Positions 1 through 7,422 of a stretch of DNA of 24,047 bases are shown here, piece by piece (position 1 is the first letter of the stretch; each line of letters starts with the position of its first letter). The position numbers were made by a program, and so were the translations under genes. Origin of the DNA: a virus; IMG/VR virus record IMGVR_UViG_3300020475_000032, positions 1 to 24,047 of that record. One strand, 5' to 3'. The notes under the pieces are model-generated. The model did no database searches. It had not been told where the DNA came from and saw nothing but the letters and a program-made list of their open reading frames with translations.

Positions 1-1644
1 TGCAGGAAATTGAAAACTAATTTCTGTAGTAGCCGGTGATGAAATTACTTCTACTGCTTGTTCTATAGCACTAATACCACTTTGATATTTAAGAACTGTA
101 GTAGTGCCATCAGAAATTGTTGCTATAAATGTTGCGTTGTATTGGTCTGTAAGAGTTGAACCATTACTAGCATTAGCCATTGGTTCAATATTACCACCCG
201 GCAAACTTGTTCCTATTGCTGCTGCAAACTCATCGCTAGTAGCTAATTCATATACACTATTATAATCTTGTGTAAGTTGAAATACAAATATTACATCTAT
301 CGGAGGAAGGTTTAGTCCGTTGTTTTGGTCATCAGGCAATGGTGCATCTCCTGCCCAAAATTCGTGCTCAAAACTAAAAGTAAAAGATAACTGTGCTCCT
401 TCTACTAAATCTAAATTGTTTAAATCAAAAGTAACTACAGAACCTGCATAACCCTGTGCACCCTGAATACTATAATTTCCTTGAGACAAAACACCATCTC
501 TTGCTTCAGGTTCAAAGGTTTGTTTTACTGCTTCTAAACTATAATCAAACCTAACAGGGTTACCATTATGGTCTACCATATTATATCCTTCTACATAGTT
601 ACCATACATCAATCTATTACCCATAATAGTTTGACCTTGAGCATATCTAGGTACATTATCAAACAACCTTAATATTTCTGCATCAGGTAAAATTGTAAAA
701 ATCTTACTACTTGAAAAACTAAATGTAACATCTTGATAGTCTACATAACCTTGGTCTGATTTAGTTAGCTTTTCAATAATTTTAATAACATTACTTGCGT
801 TGTCTTTGAATAATAAATCAATACCTATAACCAAAGGTCCACCTGTGTTAAATGTTATTTCTGCCGTGTTAAAAAGATTTGTAACACCTTCGTTTAAATA
901 ATTATCAGGGGAATAATTAAAAAGATTAGGAACAAAAGCTGCACTTGTAAATTGTGAAGTTGCAGAATATTCTTCATCTGCATACTTATATCTATATCCA
1001 AAACAAATAAACCTTTCTTCTAAGTAGTTTTCTTGACCTCCTGTTCTAACCAAAGAAATCGATGGTGCAGCAGCAGGTGGTTTTTTAATTACAAGTATAT
1101 CCTCATTAATAAATCCGTCAACTAATGGAGCACCACTTGGTTCATCGTAGTTTCTTTTAATATTTATTTTTCTTGGTTGGTTATAGTTGTCTGTAAAAAA
1201 CAACATATCTTCAACCATATTTACACCTGTAAATAAAAAGTCTTCATTAAAATTTAAAGTTGTATTTACACCACTTCCATCATTTACACTTATTAAATGA
1301 TAGGTTACTATGGTTGTGTTAGTATTGTATGAGACAACCATATCAAGTTTTCCTGTAGGACTTGATGTATAATTTTTATCGTGAACAAACCAATAGATAG
1401 TTTCTCTTGCACCATCTTCGTATGCACCTATACATCTAGCTTGACTAGATAATGCTACACTATTAAATTCTAATTCAGTAAGCTGAGTATTACCAAAAGA
1501 GTTTTCTATAACTCCAATCTCTGCTTGTTCAGTAGAACCCATACGAACATTTAACGCATCAATATATTGACCGTTAGGAACAAGACGTTCATCAAGCATC
1601 TTGTTCATCTTACCTGCCGTAAAGTTTCTTGTTACATTTGCCAT
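1..1644 (-). CDS. Large tail stabilisation / muzzle-like protein (N-terminal 548 residues, cut by window edge)
   Basis: An open frame runs from the ATG at 1642-1644 to base 1 without a stop; it is the 5' part of a longer gene. The protein begins MANVTRNFTAGKMNKMLDER and continues with LVPNGQYIDALNVRMG, then CIGAYEDGARETIYWFVHDK at roughly residue 75. This opening, with its demand for a 'mature, fully specified' N terminus followed by beta-rich sequence, resembles the large stabilisation or muzzle-type proteins at the tail end of crAss-like podoviruses (P22 gp10-like). It follows two ring-type tail genes with a one-base gap, the position expected of a distal tail component. No signal peptide or membrane segment is visible. 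Phage structural role is fairly secure; the exact ring position is inference. Confidence 0.75.
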   Translation of the reverse strand, partial: MANVTRNFTAGKMNKMLDERLVPNGQYIDALNVRMGSTEQAEIGVIENSFGNTQLTELEFNSVALSSQARCIGAYEDGARETIYWFVHDKNYTSSPTGKLDMVVSYNTNTTIVTYHLISVNDGSGVNTTLNFNEDFLFTGVNMVEDMLFFTDNYNQPRKINIKRNYDEPSGAPLVDGFINEDILVIKKPPAAAPSISLVRTGGQENYLEERFICFGYRYKYADEEYSATSQFTSAAFVPNLFNYSPDNYLNEGVTNLFNTAEITFNTGGPLVIGIDLLFKDNASNVIKIIEKLTKSDQGYVDYQDVTFSFSSSKIFTILPDAEILRLFDNVPRYAQGQTIMGNRLMYGNYVEGYNMVDHNGNPVRFDYSLEAVKQTFEPEARDGVLSQGNYSIQGAQGYAGSVVTFDLNNLDLVEGAQLSFTFSFEHEFWAGDAPLPDDQNNGLNLPPIDVIFVFQLTQDYNSVYELATSDEFAAAIGTSLPGGNIEPMANASNGSTLTDQYNATFIATISDGTTTVLKYQSGISAIEQAVEVISSPATTEISFQFPA

Positions 1645-1645
1645 A

Positions 1646-2569
1646 TTACTTAATCCACTTATCTCTACCCCTCATATTCATTAAGAGTCTTCCGGGGTGT
1701 ATATTACTAATTCTAATTTTTGCGTTTCTTAAAAGTGCTGCACTTTTCTTTCTAAGTCTTGTTACAATGTATTCTTGTACACCAACTTTAGAACCTAAAA
1801 TCGCATATTCAATTGCAGCATAAATATAATCTTCAAACAGTTTGTTGACTGTAACTAAACTATCATCACCGTTTACCATACCGTCTGAAACATATTCAAG
1901 TATTATTAATTCGTTGGCTACTCCTGAACTAAAATTAATTACACCACCTTTAGGGTCGATTTTAAAAGTGGGATTTGCATTGGCAGTTTCAGTATTTAAT
2001 CCATACCTTGCTCCAATACCGTACTCAAAGAACCATTCTCCATCACAACACCAACCTGCTCTTCCATACATTTCAGAGTTTTGGTTTAAATAGATTGACT
2101 GTTTTCCTCCTCTAATTCTTTCATAATCAATAGTAGAATCCTGTGGTCTTAAAGCATTACCATCAATATCAAATAATATTCTACACTCGTTATCCTGTAA
2201 GTATGCTGAAGACCAATTTGTTTGAATGTTTTCTGTTAAAGGTTTTAATAAACCATTTTGATATATAGATACTCTAACCCAATTAACATAGTCATCAGGT
2301 AAAACATATCTTAATGTATCACATACGTTTAACTCAAGTATTTTAATTTCTTTGAAAGCATCGTAATTTAATTCTTGTATTGCTCTTTTAGCGTGAAATA
2401 AAACTTTATATCTTTCTTCATTATTTACAAGACTATGATTACCGGAATACATTAGCATAAAATTGTTTACTATATCTTCTAAAGATACATATTGGTATGA
2501 ACCCCAATTAGCGTTTGTTGGTGCAAGACCTCCGTTCTCATAATATTGATATTGCGTTATATATGCCAT
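1646..2569 (-). CDS. Tail tubular / ring protein, 307 aa
   Basis: The 307-aa protein begins MAYITQYQYYENGG. Residues about 25-75 carry QYVSLEDIVNNFMLMYSG followed by VLFHAKRAIQELNYDAFKEI, a helical N terminus I associate with head-tail connector or ring proteins of crAss-like and related Bacteroidota podoviruses (P22 gp4-like adaptor). A beta-rich middle follows (YVLPDDYVNWVRVSIYQNG), and a helical C terminus contains EDYIYAAIEYAILGSK and a basic stretch RLRKKSAALLRNAKIRI that could contact DNA or the portal. It is packed two bases after the 320-aa gene and one base before the large partial tail gene, so these are probably one transcript. The structural role is likely; the fine assignment is by resemblance only. 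Confidence 0.75.
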   Translation of the reverse strand: MAYITQYQYYENGGLAPTNANWGSYQYVSLEDIVNNFMLMYSGNHSLVNNEERYKVLFHAKRAIQELNYDAFKEIKILELNVCDTLRYVLPDDYVNWVRVSIYQNGLLKPLTENIQTNWSSAYLQDNECRILFDIDGNALRPQDSTIDYERIRGGKQSIYLNQNSEMYGRAGWCCDGEWFFEYGIGARYGLNTETANANPTFKIDPKGGVINFSSGVANELIILEYVSDGMVNGDDSLVTVNKLFEDYIYAAIEYAILGSKVGVQEYIVTRLRKKSAALLRNAKIRISNIHPGRLLMNMRGRDKWIK

Positions 2570-2571
2570 AA

Positions 2572-3534
2572 TTATTTTTCTTGTTGGTTATTAGCTTGTT
2601 CTTCAGCTTGAGCAAATTGTACTGCACCAATTTCTCTTATTGACATTCCTGCATATTGAAGTATCTTATTAATTAAGTTTACTTCATCATCATTAGGTAA
2701 TTCAAAATCTTGATAGTCAGGCTGAGTTGGGTCAAATGATGGCTCTCCATTTGTAAGTGTCACAAATGTCCACTTAGGTACAAAAGGAAATCTTATATAT
2801 TGACATACAACTTGACCAATTCCGTTTATTTCTTCAGGGAATAAATCTGATGTCAATCCCTCTTGTGTATAAGCAGGAAACATTAAATTGGGAGAAGTTA
2901 GAATTGAATGATTAAGCATTGTAATTTTTGAATGCGTAACTTTTTCTGCTTCTTTTGTATTTCCTTTTTTATATACGGTATAAAACAAAGGTTGAGTATT
3001 TATATTATTACCACTTGTTTGTAGAGTGGTATCGTTTACTACATTTGTAATACTATAATTATATGTTACACCACTAATTTTTATCCCAACAATATCACCC
3101 ACTGAAATACCATCTGTAGTAAATGTAGCCGTACTATCAACAATAGAGTTTTGACCCCCCACTGTTCCGTCTGTAGTTCCACTTGCTAACACCTTGTTAT
3201 TAATAAGCATTTTATTAATAAGATAATAGTCATTATCAGTAGTTGTTAAAGAAGGTAGAAAAAAATTATTAGTATTAGCTACTACTTGGGTCAAAGGCTT
3301 TGTCTCAGAAAATGTATCAATAACCTCTTCTATACCTTTAACTATATCAGCATATCCCGTTCCTGATTGACGGGCATTTTCTTTCATAATCTGATAGTTA
3401 TACTGATAAAAATAATTTTCAAATAAATCTAACTGTGCTTGTTTAGCAAATAAGTTAAAGTCAGATGGGGATATGTATCCATAATTATTCTTATTCAGAA
3501 CTGACATAACTGTTTGTCTAACTGAATTAATCAT
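2572..3534 (-). CDS. Virion ring / head-tail connector-type protein, 320 aa
   Basis: The N terminus is helical: MINSVRQTVMSVLNKNNYGY, then ISPSDFNLFAKQAQLDLFEN and a tract around residues 50-75 (ENARQSGTGYADIVKGIEEV). This type of opening occurs in connector/ring proteins next to the tubular protein in crAss-like phages. Residues 131-149 (IVDSTATFTTDGISVGDIV) form a small beta unit that is also seen at residues 41-59 of the 161-aa protein at 21515-22000. The C terminus is acidic then Gln-rich. The gene is the first after a strong terminator and has its own -7 element (TATCTTTG) 15 bases before the ATG, so it probably starts a tail transcript. A virion role is likely; its position in the tail is inferred. 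Confidence 0.7.
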   Translation of the reverse strand: MINSVRQTVMSVLNKNNYGYISPSDFNLFAKQAQLDLFENYFYQYNYQIMKENARQSGTGYADIVKGIEEVIDTFSETKPLTQVVANTNNFFLPSLTTTDNDYYLINKMLINNKVLASGTTDGTVGGQNSIVDSTATFTTDGISVGDIVGIKISGVTYNYSITNVVNDTTLQTSGNNINTQPLFYTVYKKGNTKEAEKVTHSKITMLNHSILTSPNLMFPAYTQEGLTSDLFPEEINGIGQVVCQYIRFPFVPKWTFVTLTNGEPSFDPTQPDYQDFELPNDDEVNLINKILQYAGMSIREIGAVQFAQAEEQANNQQEK

Positions 3535-3549
3535 CTGTTTCTTTTTCTA

Positions 3550-3557
3550 CAAAGATA
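3550..3557 (-). promoter_or_regulatory. -7 promoter element TATCTTTG before the 320-aa ring gene
   Basis: On the minus strand the gap reads TATCTTTGTAGAAAAAGAAA and reaches the ATG at 3534 shortly after. TAnnTTTG is the known -7 consensus of Bacteroidota housekeeping promoters. It lies just downstream of the terminator of the preceding gene. No TTG (-33) is present at the usual 17-23 base spacing. The transcript leader would be very short. Confidence 0.6.
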
Positions 3558-3560
3558 ATG

Positions 3561-3594
3561 AAAAAAAAAGACCCCTTCATTTTTGAAGAGGTCT
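3561..3594 (-). terminator. Rho-independent terminator after the 94-aa gene
   Basis: On the minus strand AGACCTCTTC (3594-3585) pairs with GAAGGGGTCT (3578-3569), ten pairs with one G-T wobble, around a six-base AAAAAT loop, and is followed by a run of T to 3561. It sits between the stop of the 94-aa gene and the promoter of the next gene, as expected for an intrinsic terminator. Confidence 0.88.
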
Positions 3595-3617
3595 CTTAAT
3601 TTCGGTTAGTTCAGGGG

Positions 3618-3902
3618 TTATACTCCTGCAGTAACTGCTAGTGAAGTAACTACTACACCAATTGGTAATTCAACAACTGATGTTGTTTTCATCCAATTAG
3701 TTTCACCTGCCACTTGTAAAGCAGCGTGAACTGCTTCAGCGAAGCCACTTGTTAAGCCTGTTCCTGTAACTAGGATGTGCGAAGCACCTCCTTTAAGAGC
3801 CATCTTAACGGCAGTTGAACTTCCTGACTCACAATATAGAATATCGTCAGCAGCAATTAACTCAACACCATCACCGGTTGTAATTTGTAAATACTTTAAC
3901 AT
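3618..3902 (-). CDS. Small virion-associated protein candidate, 94 aa
   Basis: This 94-aa protein begins MLKYLQITTGDGVELIAADD and has alternating beta strands, a short Gly/Ser region (YCESGSSTAVKMALKGG) and a central helix (GFAEAVHAALQVAGE). Short proteins of this pattern occur close to the capsid gene in aquatic Bacteroidota phages, and an auxiliary capsid or connector role is plausible. It is transcribed from its own -7 element at 3958 and is closed by a strong terminator, which makes it a single-gene unit inside the virion cluster; such isolation often marks a protein needed in high copy. I do not recognise a named family, and the role is inferred from position and size. Confidence 0.7.
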   Translation of the reverse strand: MLKYLQITTGDGVELIAADDILYCESGSSTAVKMALKGGASHILVTGTGLTSGFAEAVHAALQVAGETNWMKTTSVVELPIGVVVTSLAVTAGV

Positions 3903-3923
3903 TGTAAAAAATTTAAGGTTAGT

Positions 3924-3949
3924 AAAAACTTATACCTTCGTGGTATAAG
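3924..3949 (-). terminator. Perfect hairpin with T tract between the 249-aa and 94-aa genes
   Basis: On the minus strand CTTATACC (3949-3942) pairs perfectly with GGTATAAG (3936-3929) around a five-base loop, followed by TTTTT (3928-3924). It looks like a weak intrinsic terminator. It lies downstream of the -7 element at 3958, so it is within the leader of the 94-aa gene and could instead act as an attenuator or an RNA-stabilising 5' hairpin. Confidence 0.55.
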
Positions 3950-3957
3950 ACTAGCCA

Positions 3958-3965
3958 CAAAGATA
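3958..3965 (-). promoter_or_regulatory. -7 promoter element TATCTTTG before the 94-aa gene
   Basis: The minus strand reads TTTGTATCTTTGTGG in the gap after the 249-aa gene, matching TAnnTTTG. It is about 55 bases before the ATG, leaving a leader that contains the 3929-3949 hairpin. No -33 TTG is at the usual spacing. Confidence 0.55.
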
Positions 3966-3969
3966 CAAA

Positions 3970-4719
3970 TTAATCTATTAGTGTTTCTAGGTGTTTTAAC
4001 ACATCAATACCCTCATCACTTCTAAAGAATGATGCAACCAAATCATATCCGTCTTTTCCAAATGGAACATTTAACATTTTTGATTTATTGGTTTTAGTAT
4101 TATACCATACTTCCTTTTGACTTTTTCTGAATTGTAATATTCCATCGTCAAATAATCTTTGTACAGTACCTAATAGTTGTAAGTCAGGGTCTTTGATTAC
4201 TTCTAAGAAATCTTGAGGTTGTCTTTTAGCATAAACTAAAACATCTCTTTTAAGTTCTGCAGTAGACATAGTTGATACATTACTACCAAATAATACTCTA
4301 CACACATTTTCAAGTTGTTCTAATTTTAAAGACTTGGCTTCTACTAATGCATCTGCTTGTACCATTAATGTTGACACTTCATCTTCTGCATCTCTAGCTT
4401 TGTCTACTTCAACAAACACCTTACCATTTAAAGGGTGATAGTGCATAAACTCTTGTAATACTTGTTCTTGTTTAGGAACAAATAAAAATCCGTCTTCAAA
4501 TATGACAGGAGTTAATACTACATTATCGTCTTGTTCATCTCTAAAACAACTCTTTTGATTACTAGAATATCTTAGTTCTCTGTTAACACCTGTAGTGTCA
4601 TCAAAGTGCATTAAAGGAAATCTTTTAGAGTGTCTTATTGGCAGCATAAAGGAAAGAGGTGCTGCATCCTGTGTTAGTTTATAGCTTTTATCTATAAATA
4701 TTTTTTTTGCTTTTTTCAT
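3970..4719 (-). CDS. Conserved phage protein downstream of capsid gene, 249 aa
   Basis: The protein begins MKKAKKIFIDKSYKLTQDAA. Its N-terminal 110 residues are beta-rich with NVVLTPVIFEDGFLFVPKQE, a pattern I associate with uncharacterised proteins encoded next to the capsid gene in Bacteroidota phages. Residues about 110-160 form an acidic helical region (DAEDEVSTLMVQADALVEAK), then VSTMSTAELKRDVLVYAKRQ and a C-terminal winged-helix-like tract ending FFRSDEGIDVLKHLETLID. There is no catalytic motif, signal peptide or membrane segment. It follows the capsid terminator, so its transcript either reads through or begins in the 4720-4756 gap, where I see no TAnnTTTG. Function unknown; a head-assembly or replication-accessory role cannot be separated from sequence alone. 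Confidence 0.75.
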   Translation of the reverse strand: MKKAKKIFIDKSYKLTQDAAPLSFMLPIRHSKRFPLMHFDDTTGVNRELRYSSNQKSCFRDEQDDNVVLTPVIFEDGFLFVPKQEQVLQEFMHYHPLNGKVFVEVDKARDAEDEVSTLMVQADALVEAKSLKLEQLENVCRVLFGSNVSTMSTAELKRDVLVYAKRQPQDFLEVIKDPDLQLLGTVQRLFDDGILQFRKSQKEVWYNTKTNKSKMLNVPFGKDGYDLVASFFRSDEGIDVLKHLETLID

Positions 4720-4756
4720 TTTATTAGAATTAAATTAAAGTTATTAAGTAATAAAA

Positions 4757-4780
4757 GGGAGTGTCTTTGAAGACACTCCC
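4757..4780 (-). terminator. Strong intrinsic terminator after the major capsid gene
   Basis: On the minus strand GGGAGTGTC (4780-4772) pairs perfectly with GACACTCCC (4765-4757) around TTCAAA, and two further A-T pairs can form within the loop. TTTTATTA follows. It lies 15 bases past the stop of the capsid gene. The core AGTGTCTTTGAAGACACT (plus strand, 4760-4777) recurs exactly inside the TerL gene at 11861-11878. Confidence 0.9.
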
Positions 4781-4795
4781 CTATTATTTATCTTC

Positions 4796-6229
4796 TTATG
4801 CGTTGAATAAGAAGAAGTTGTTTGCTCCAAGAGTACATACTGCTCTTTCAGATAGGAAGTTAACCTCCATAGCATCTAAGCTAGAAGTTCTTGCTCCACC
4901 TGCAGAACCTGTAATCCAAGTCTTGTAACGTCTGTCTTCAGTTTCTGAAGCTCTATATCTAACGTGCAAGAATGGTCTCTTAGCGTTCTTACCTAAGATT
5001 TGGTCATATACAGAAGTAGAACCTGCAGGAACTAAAAGTCCACTTACTTTTCCACTACCTGCTGCACTTGGTAAATCACCTCTCATAGTAGGGTCATTCA
5101 AGTATTTCCAATCAGACTTATAGAAGTCATAACCTCTTCTAAATCCTGTGAATCCTAAGTTAAGAGCCATCTCTTTTTCGTTATCGAAAAGACCGTAAGA
5201 TACTCCACCTGCTGCATTAGATGACTGCTGAGATAACATATCGTCAATGTCGAAAGAGTAATCTCTATCTACAAATACAACATTTTCCTCAATAGCACCT
5301 TGCTTGTCAAGTCTTGAAATGATAGAATCCCACTCAGCTAAAGTAGTTGGGTTACCACCACCGTATACATTACCTCTTGTTCCAACAACGTAGAAGATAC
5401 CTTCTGAACCTTTGTTACCACCGTCAGCAAAATCTGCTTGTGCAACCACACCACCTCCTGCTTCAGCAGGAACTGCTTCAATCATTGCAGTCTCTAGATA
5501 GTCATCAAATCTCAATCTTGTTTCGTGCTCAGACTTTAGATACCATAAGTATCCTGATGCTCCATTTTCAGTTGTAACTTCAATCCAACCGATTTGAGCC
5601 ATATCTGAACCTGATACCTCATACTTATCTTTTAAGATAATTGGTGAGTTTTCAAAGATGAAATCATCAGCTTCAAGAGAGTTAGCCATTCCTATAGTTC
5701 CTTTTTTAAATTCAGAACCATAAATCCAAACAGAAAATTTCTTTCCTGCTCCTGCTACAGGTATACCTGCTGCAGGGTAGAAAGCAACTTTGAACTGCTT
5801 GTTAGGATAATCTACTACAGTAACAAGACCTTTTACAGAACCACCACCTGCATTATCAGAGATAAATACAGTTTGTCCTGTTCTAATAGCAATACCATTA
5901 TCAGCACCAAACGCAGGGTTACCTGCATCGTTTACTGTAAAAGTTGCTTCGTCATCAGCAGCGTTTGCTCCTGTTGTTACATCTACATATTTAGTATGTA
6001 ATCTACCTTGCTCTGCCCATTTAATAAGGTCAGAGTTAGAAGGCATTTCTGCTCCTACCATTCTCAGGAAGGAACTAATTGTTCTATTACCATATCTTTC
6101 AAATTCCTTTTCATAAGTATCAGGTAGATACTGATTCAAGAAATCGAAATTAGTAATATAGTTTGATTCCAACGGCACTCTTTGTGCACTTGGTTGTAAA
6201 TCAAAACCGGGTACGTTTTGTACGGGCAT
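4796..6229 (-). CDS. Major capsid protein (HK97-fold, crAss-like type), 477 aa
   Basis: The 477-aa protein begins MPVQNVPGFDLQPSAQRVPL, followed by YITNFDFLNQYLPDTYEKEF, RYGNRTISSFLRMVGAEMPS and LIKWAEQGRLH, an opening I associate with capsid proteins of crAss-like and related Bacteroidota podoviruses. The length fits (about 450-500 aa). A beta-rich insertion (residues about 85-170) precedes the P-domain-like helical part, and the C terminus ends SERAVCTLGANNFFLFNA. The gene sits between a scaffold-like gene and a very strong terminator, as expected for the most abundant virion product, and it uses an A-rich leader (TTAGAAATTATG) without a Shine-Dalgarno. I see no separate prohead protease gene in the window. 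The HK97 fold is inferred from the family. Confidence 0.88.
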   Translation of the reverse strand: MPVQNVPGFDLQPSAQRVPLESNYITNFDFLNQYLPDTYEKEFERYGNRTISSFLRMVGAEMPSNSDLIKWAEQGRLHTKYVDVTTGANAADDEATFTVNDAGNPAFGADNGIAIRTGQTVFISDNAGGGSVKGLVTVVDYPNKQFKVAFYPAAGIPVAGAGKKFSVWIYGSEFKKGTIGMANSLEADDFIFENSPIILKDKYEVSGSDMAQIGWIEVTTENGASGYLWYLKSEHETRLRFDDYLETAMIEAVPAEAGGGVVAQADFADGGNKGSEGIFYVVGTRGNVYGGGNPTTLAEWDSIISRLDKQGAIEENVVFVDRDYSFDIDDMLSQQSSNAAGGVSYGLFDNEKEMALNLGFTGFRRGYDFYKSDWKYLNDPTMRGDLPSAAGSGKVSGLLVPAGSTSVYDQILGKNAKRPFLHVRYRASETEDRRYKTWITGSAGGARTSSLDAMEVNFLSERAVCTLGANNFFLFNA

Positions 6230-6254
6230 AATTTCTAATTTTTAAGTTTAACAT

Positions 6255-7364
6255 TTATTTACGTTTCCTAATCTTTAATCCTCGACCTGAGTCAGGGTTT
6301 AAAGATTTTATTTGCATACCTGATTTAGTTTTCCCTACTTCAGGAGCAGTTCGAGTAGTCATATTTATATTTTTTAACTTCTTCATTTGCTCATCAGCAG
6401 CTTGACTTTTACCTTGTTCATAAAAGAACTTAGCAAATTTATCAGGATGCATTGCCATCGCTAGTGACTTGTGGTAACCTGTTGCATCGTTCATAACACC
6501 ATCTTCATCTAAAAACCTTTTTATAAAGTTTGTAGGGTCTAACTGTGTTTTTCTCAATTCATCAGCATCACCGGGAGAAAAATAAACTTTGTTATCATCT
6601 AACGTAAACTCAAAACCTTTGAACTCACTGAAAACATTATTCGTCTTTTCTGTGAACACCTCACCCTTACGGGCATTTTGTTCTTGAATTGTCTTCGCTT
6701 CTGCTATATATTGCTTATATGCTTTGTATTCTTCTGATTCATCCATCGGAGCAGCTTCCCTTCTCGACTCAAGAGGTACACTATATTGCTCTTTTTGTGT
6801 TTCAAAAAAATCCCTTGCTTTAGCAATAATTTTTTTCTTTGCTAATTTTGTTTTTCTTACAGTTTTTTCATCATCAATTTCTTCATCAAATGAATAATCT
6901 TCCATAAGGTCATCAATATCTTCTGCATCTAAACCTTTTTCAGTTACAGTCAGATATTCTTTTAGCAATTGGTCTGATTCCATTTCATCGTAATTTCTAT
7001 TTAGTTTTACGAAGTCATCGAATCCACGACCTGTTTCTTTTTTATACTTAAGATACTTTGAAACATCTTCAGGTAGAGGTTCTTCCTCTCTCTGTTGACT
7101 TAATTCATCAAGAGATTTAATCTCTTTTCCGTATCTATTACCAATAAATTTAAGAACGTCTTCCTCTTTTAACTCCGAGGATTGAGTTTCAATTTTTTCT
7201 TCAACCTTTGGTTCTTCAACCTTTGGTTCTTCTTTAACCTCAGCTACTTCAGCTTTTGGTGTTTCTTCTTGTTGCTGCTCGTGTTTGTCAAGCAATTCTT
7301 GTTCCACTTGTTGTACAGACTTTTCTTCGCCTGATACATCTACGGCTTTTACTTTTATTTCCAT
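6255..7364 (-). CDS. Capsid scaffolding-like protein, 369 aa
   Basis: The protein is strongly polar. Residues 1-75 are Glu/Lys/Gln-rich with short repeats (EEPKVEEPKVEEK), residues 75-190 are acidic and helical (LDAEDIDDLMEDYSFDEEID), followed by a coiled-coil-like segment, and the last 20 residues are basic (SGRGLKIRKRK). An acidic helical body with a basic C-terminal capsid-binding tail, encoded between portal and capsid protein, is the standard profile of a phage scaffold. Length is in the usual range of 250-400 aa. The gene has its own -7 element at 7387 and is followed 25 bases later by the capsid gene, so the two are probably cotranscribed. No protease triad is recognisable. The function is inferred from composition and order. 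Confidence 0.78.
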   Translation of the reverse strand: MEIKVKAVDVSGEEKSVQQVEQELLDKHEQQQEETPKAEVAEVKEEPKVEEPKVEEKIETQSSELKEEDVLKFIGNRYGKEIKSLDELSQQREEEPLPEDVSKYLKYKKETGRGFDDFVKLNRNYDEMESDQLLKEYLTVTEKGLDAEDIDDLMEDYSFDEEIDDEKTVRKTKLAKKKIIAKARDFFETQKEQYSVPLESRREAAPMDESEEYKAYKQYIAEAKTIQEQNARKGEVFTEKTNNVFSEFKGFEFTLDDNKVYFSPGDADELRKTQLDPTNFIKRFLDEDGVMNDATGYHKSLAMAMHPDKFAKFFYEQGKSQAADEQMKKLKNINMTTRTAPEVGKTKSGMQIKSLNPDSGRGLKIRKRK

Positions 7365-7386
7365 ATTATATTAAATTTAATTTTTA

Positions 7387-7394
7387 CAAAGTTA
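7387..7394 (-). promoter_or_regulatory. -7 promoter element TAACTTTG before the scaffold-capsid unit
   Basis: The minus strand reads GTGTAACTTTGTAAAAATTA in the 58-base gap between portal and scaffold, matching TAnnTTTG, about 22 bases before the ATG at 7364. It would drive scaffold and capsid production up to the 4757-4780 terminator. No -33 TTG is visible at the usual spacing. Confidence 0.62.
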
Positions 7395-7411
7395 CACAAA
7401 ATTTCTTTGTG
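7395..7411. repeat. Inverted repeat abutting the scaffold promoter
   Basis: CACAAA (7395-7400) and TTTGTG (7406-7411) form a perfect six-base inverted repeat around ATTTC, directly upstream (on the minus strand) of the -7 element and after the portal stop. It could be a weak transcript-end hairpin or a protein-binding site; it is short and AT-rich enough to be chance. Confidence 0.35.
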
Positions 7412-7422
7412 ATTTAGACGAG

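Noticed and set aside
1842-2093. Plus-strand frames opposite the 307-aa ring protein
   Set aside because: Shadow frames of a well-supported minus-strand gene; no neighbouring plus-strand gene anywhere in the window.
5347-5577. Gln/Leu-rich plus-strand frame opposite the capsid gene
   Set aside because: Low-complexity shadow of capsid codons with no independent signal.
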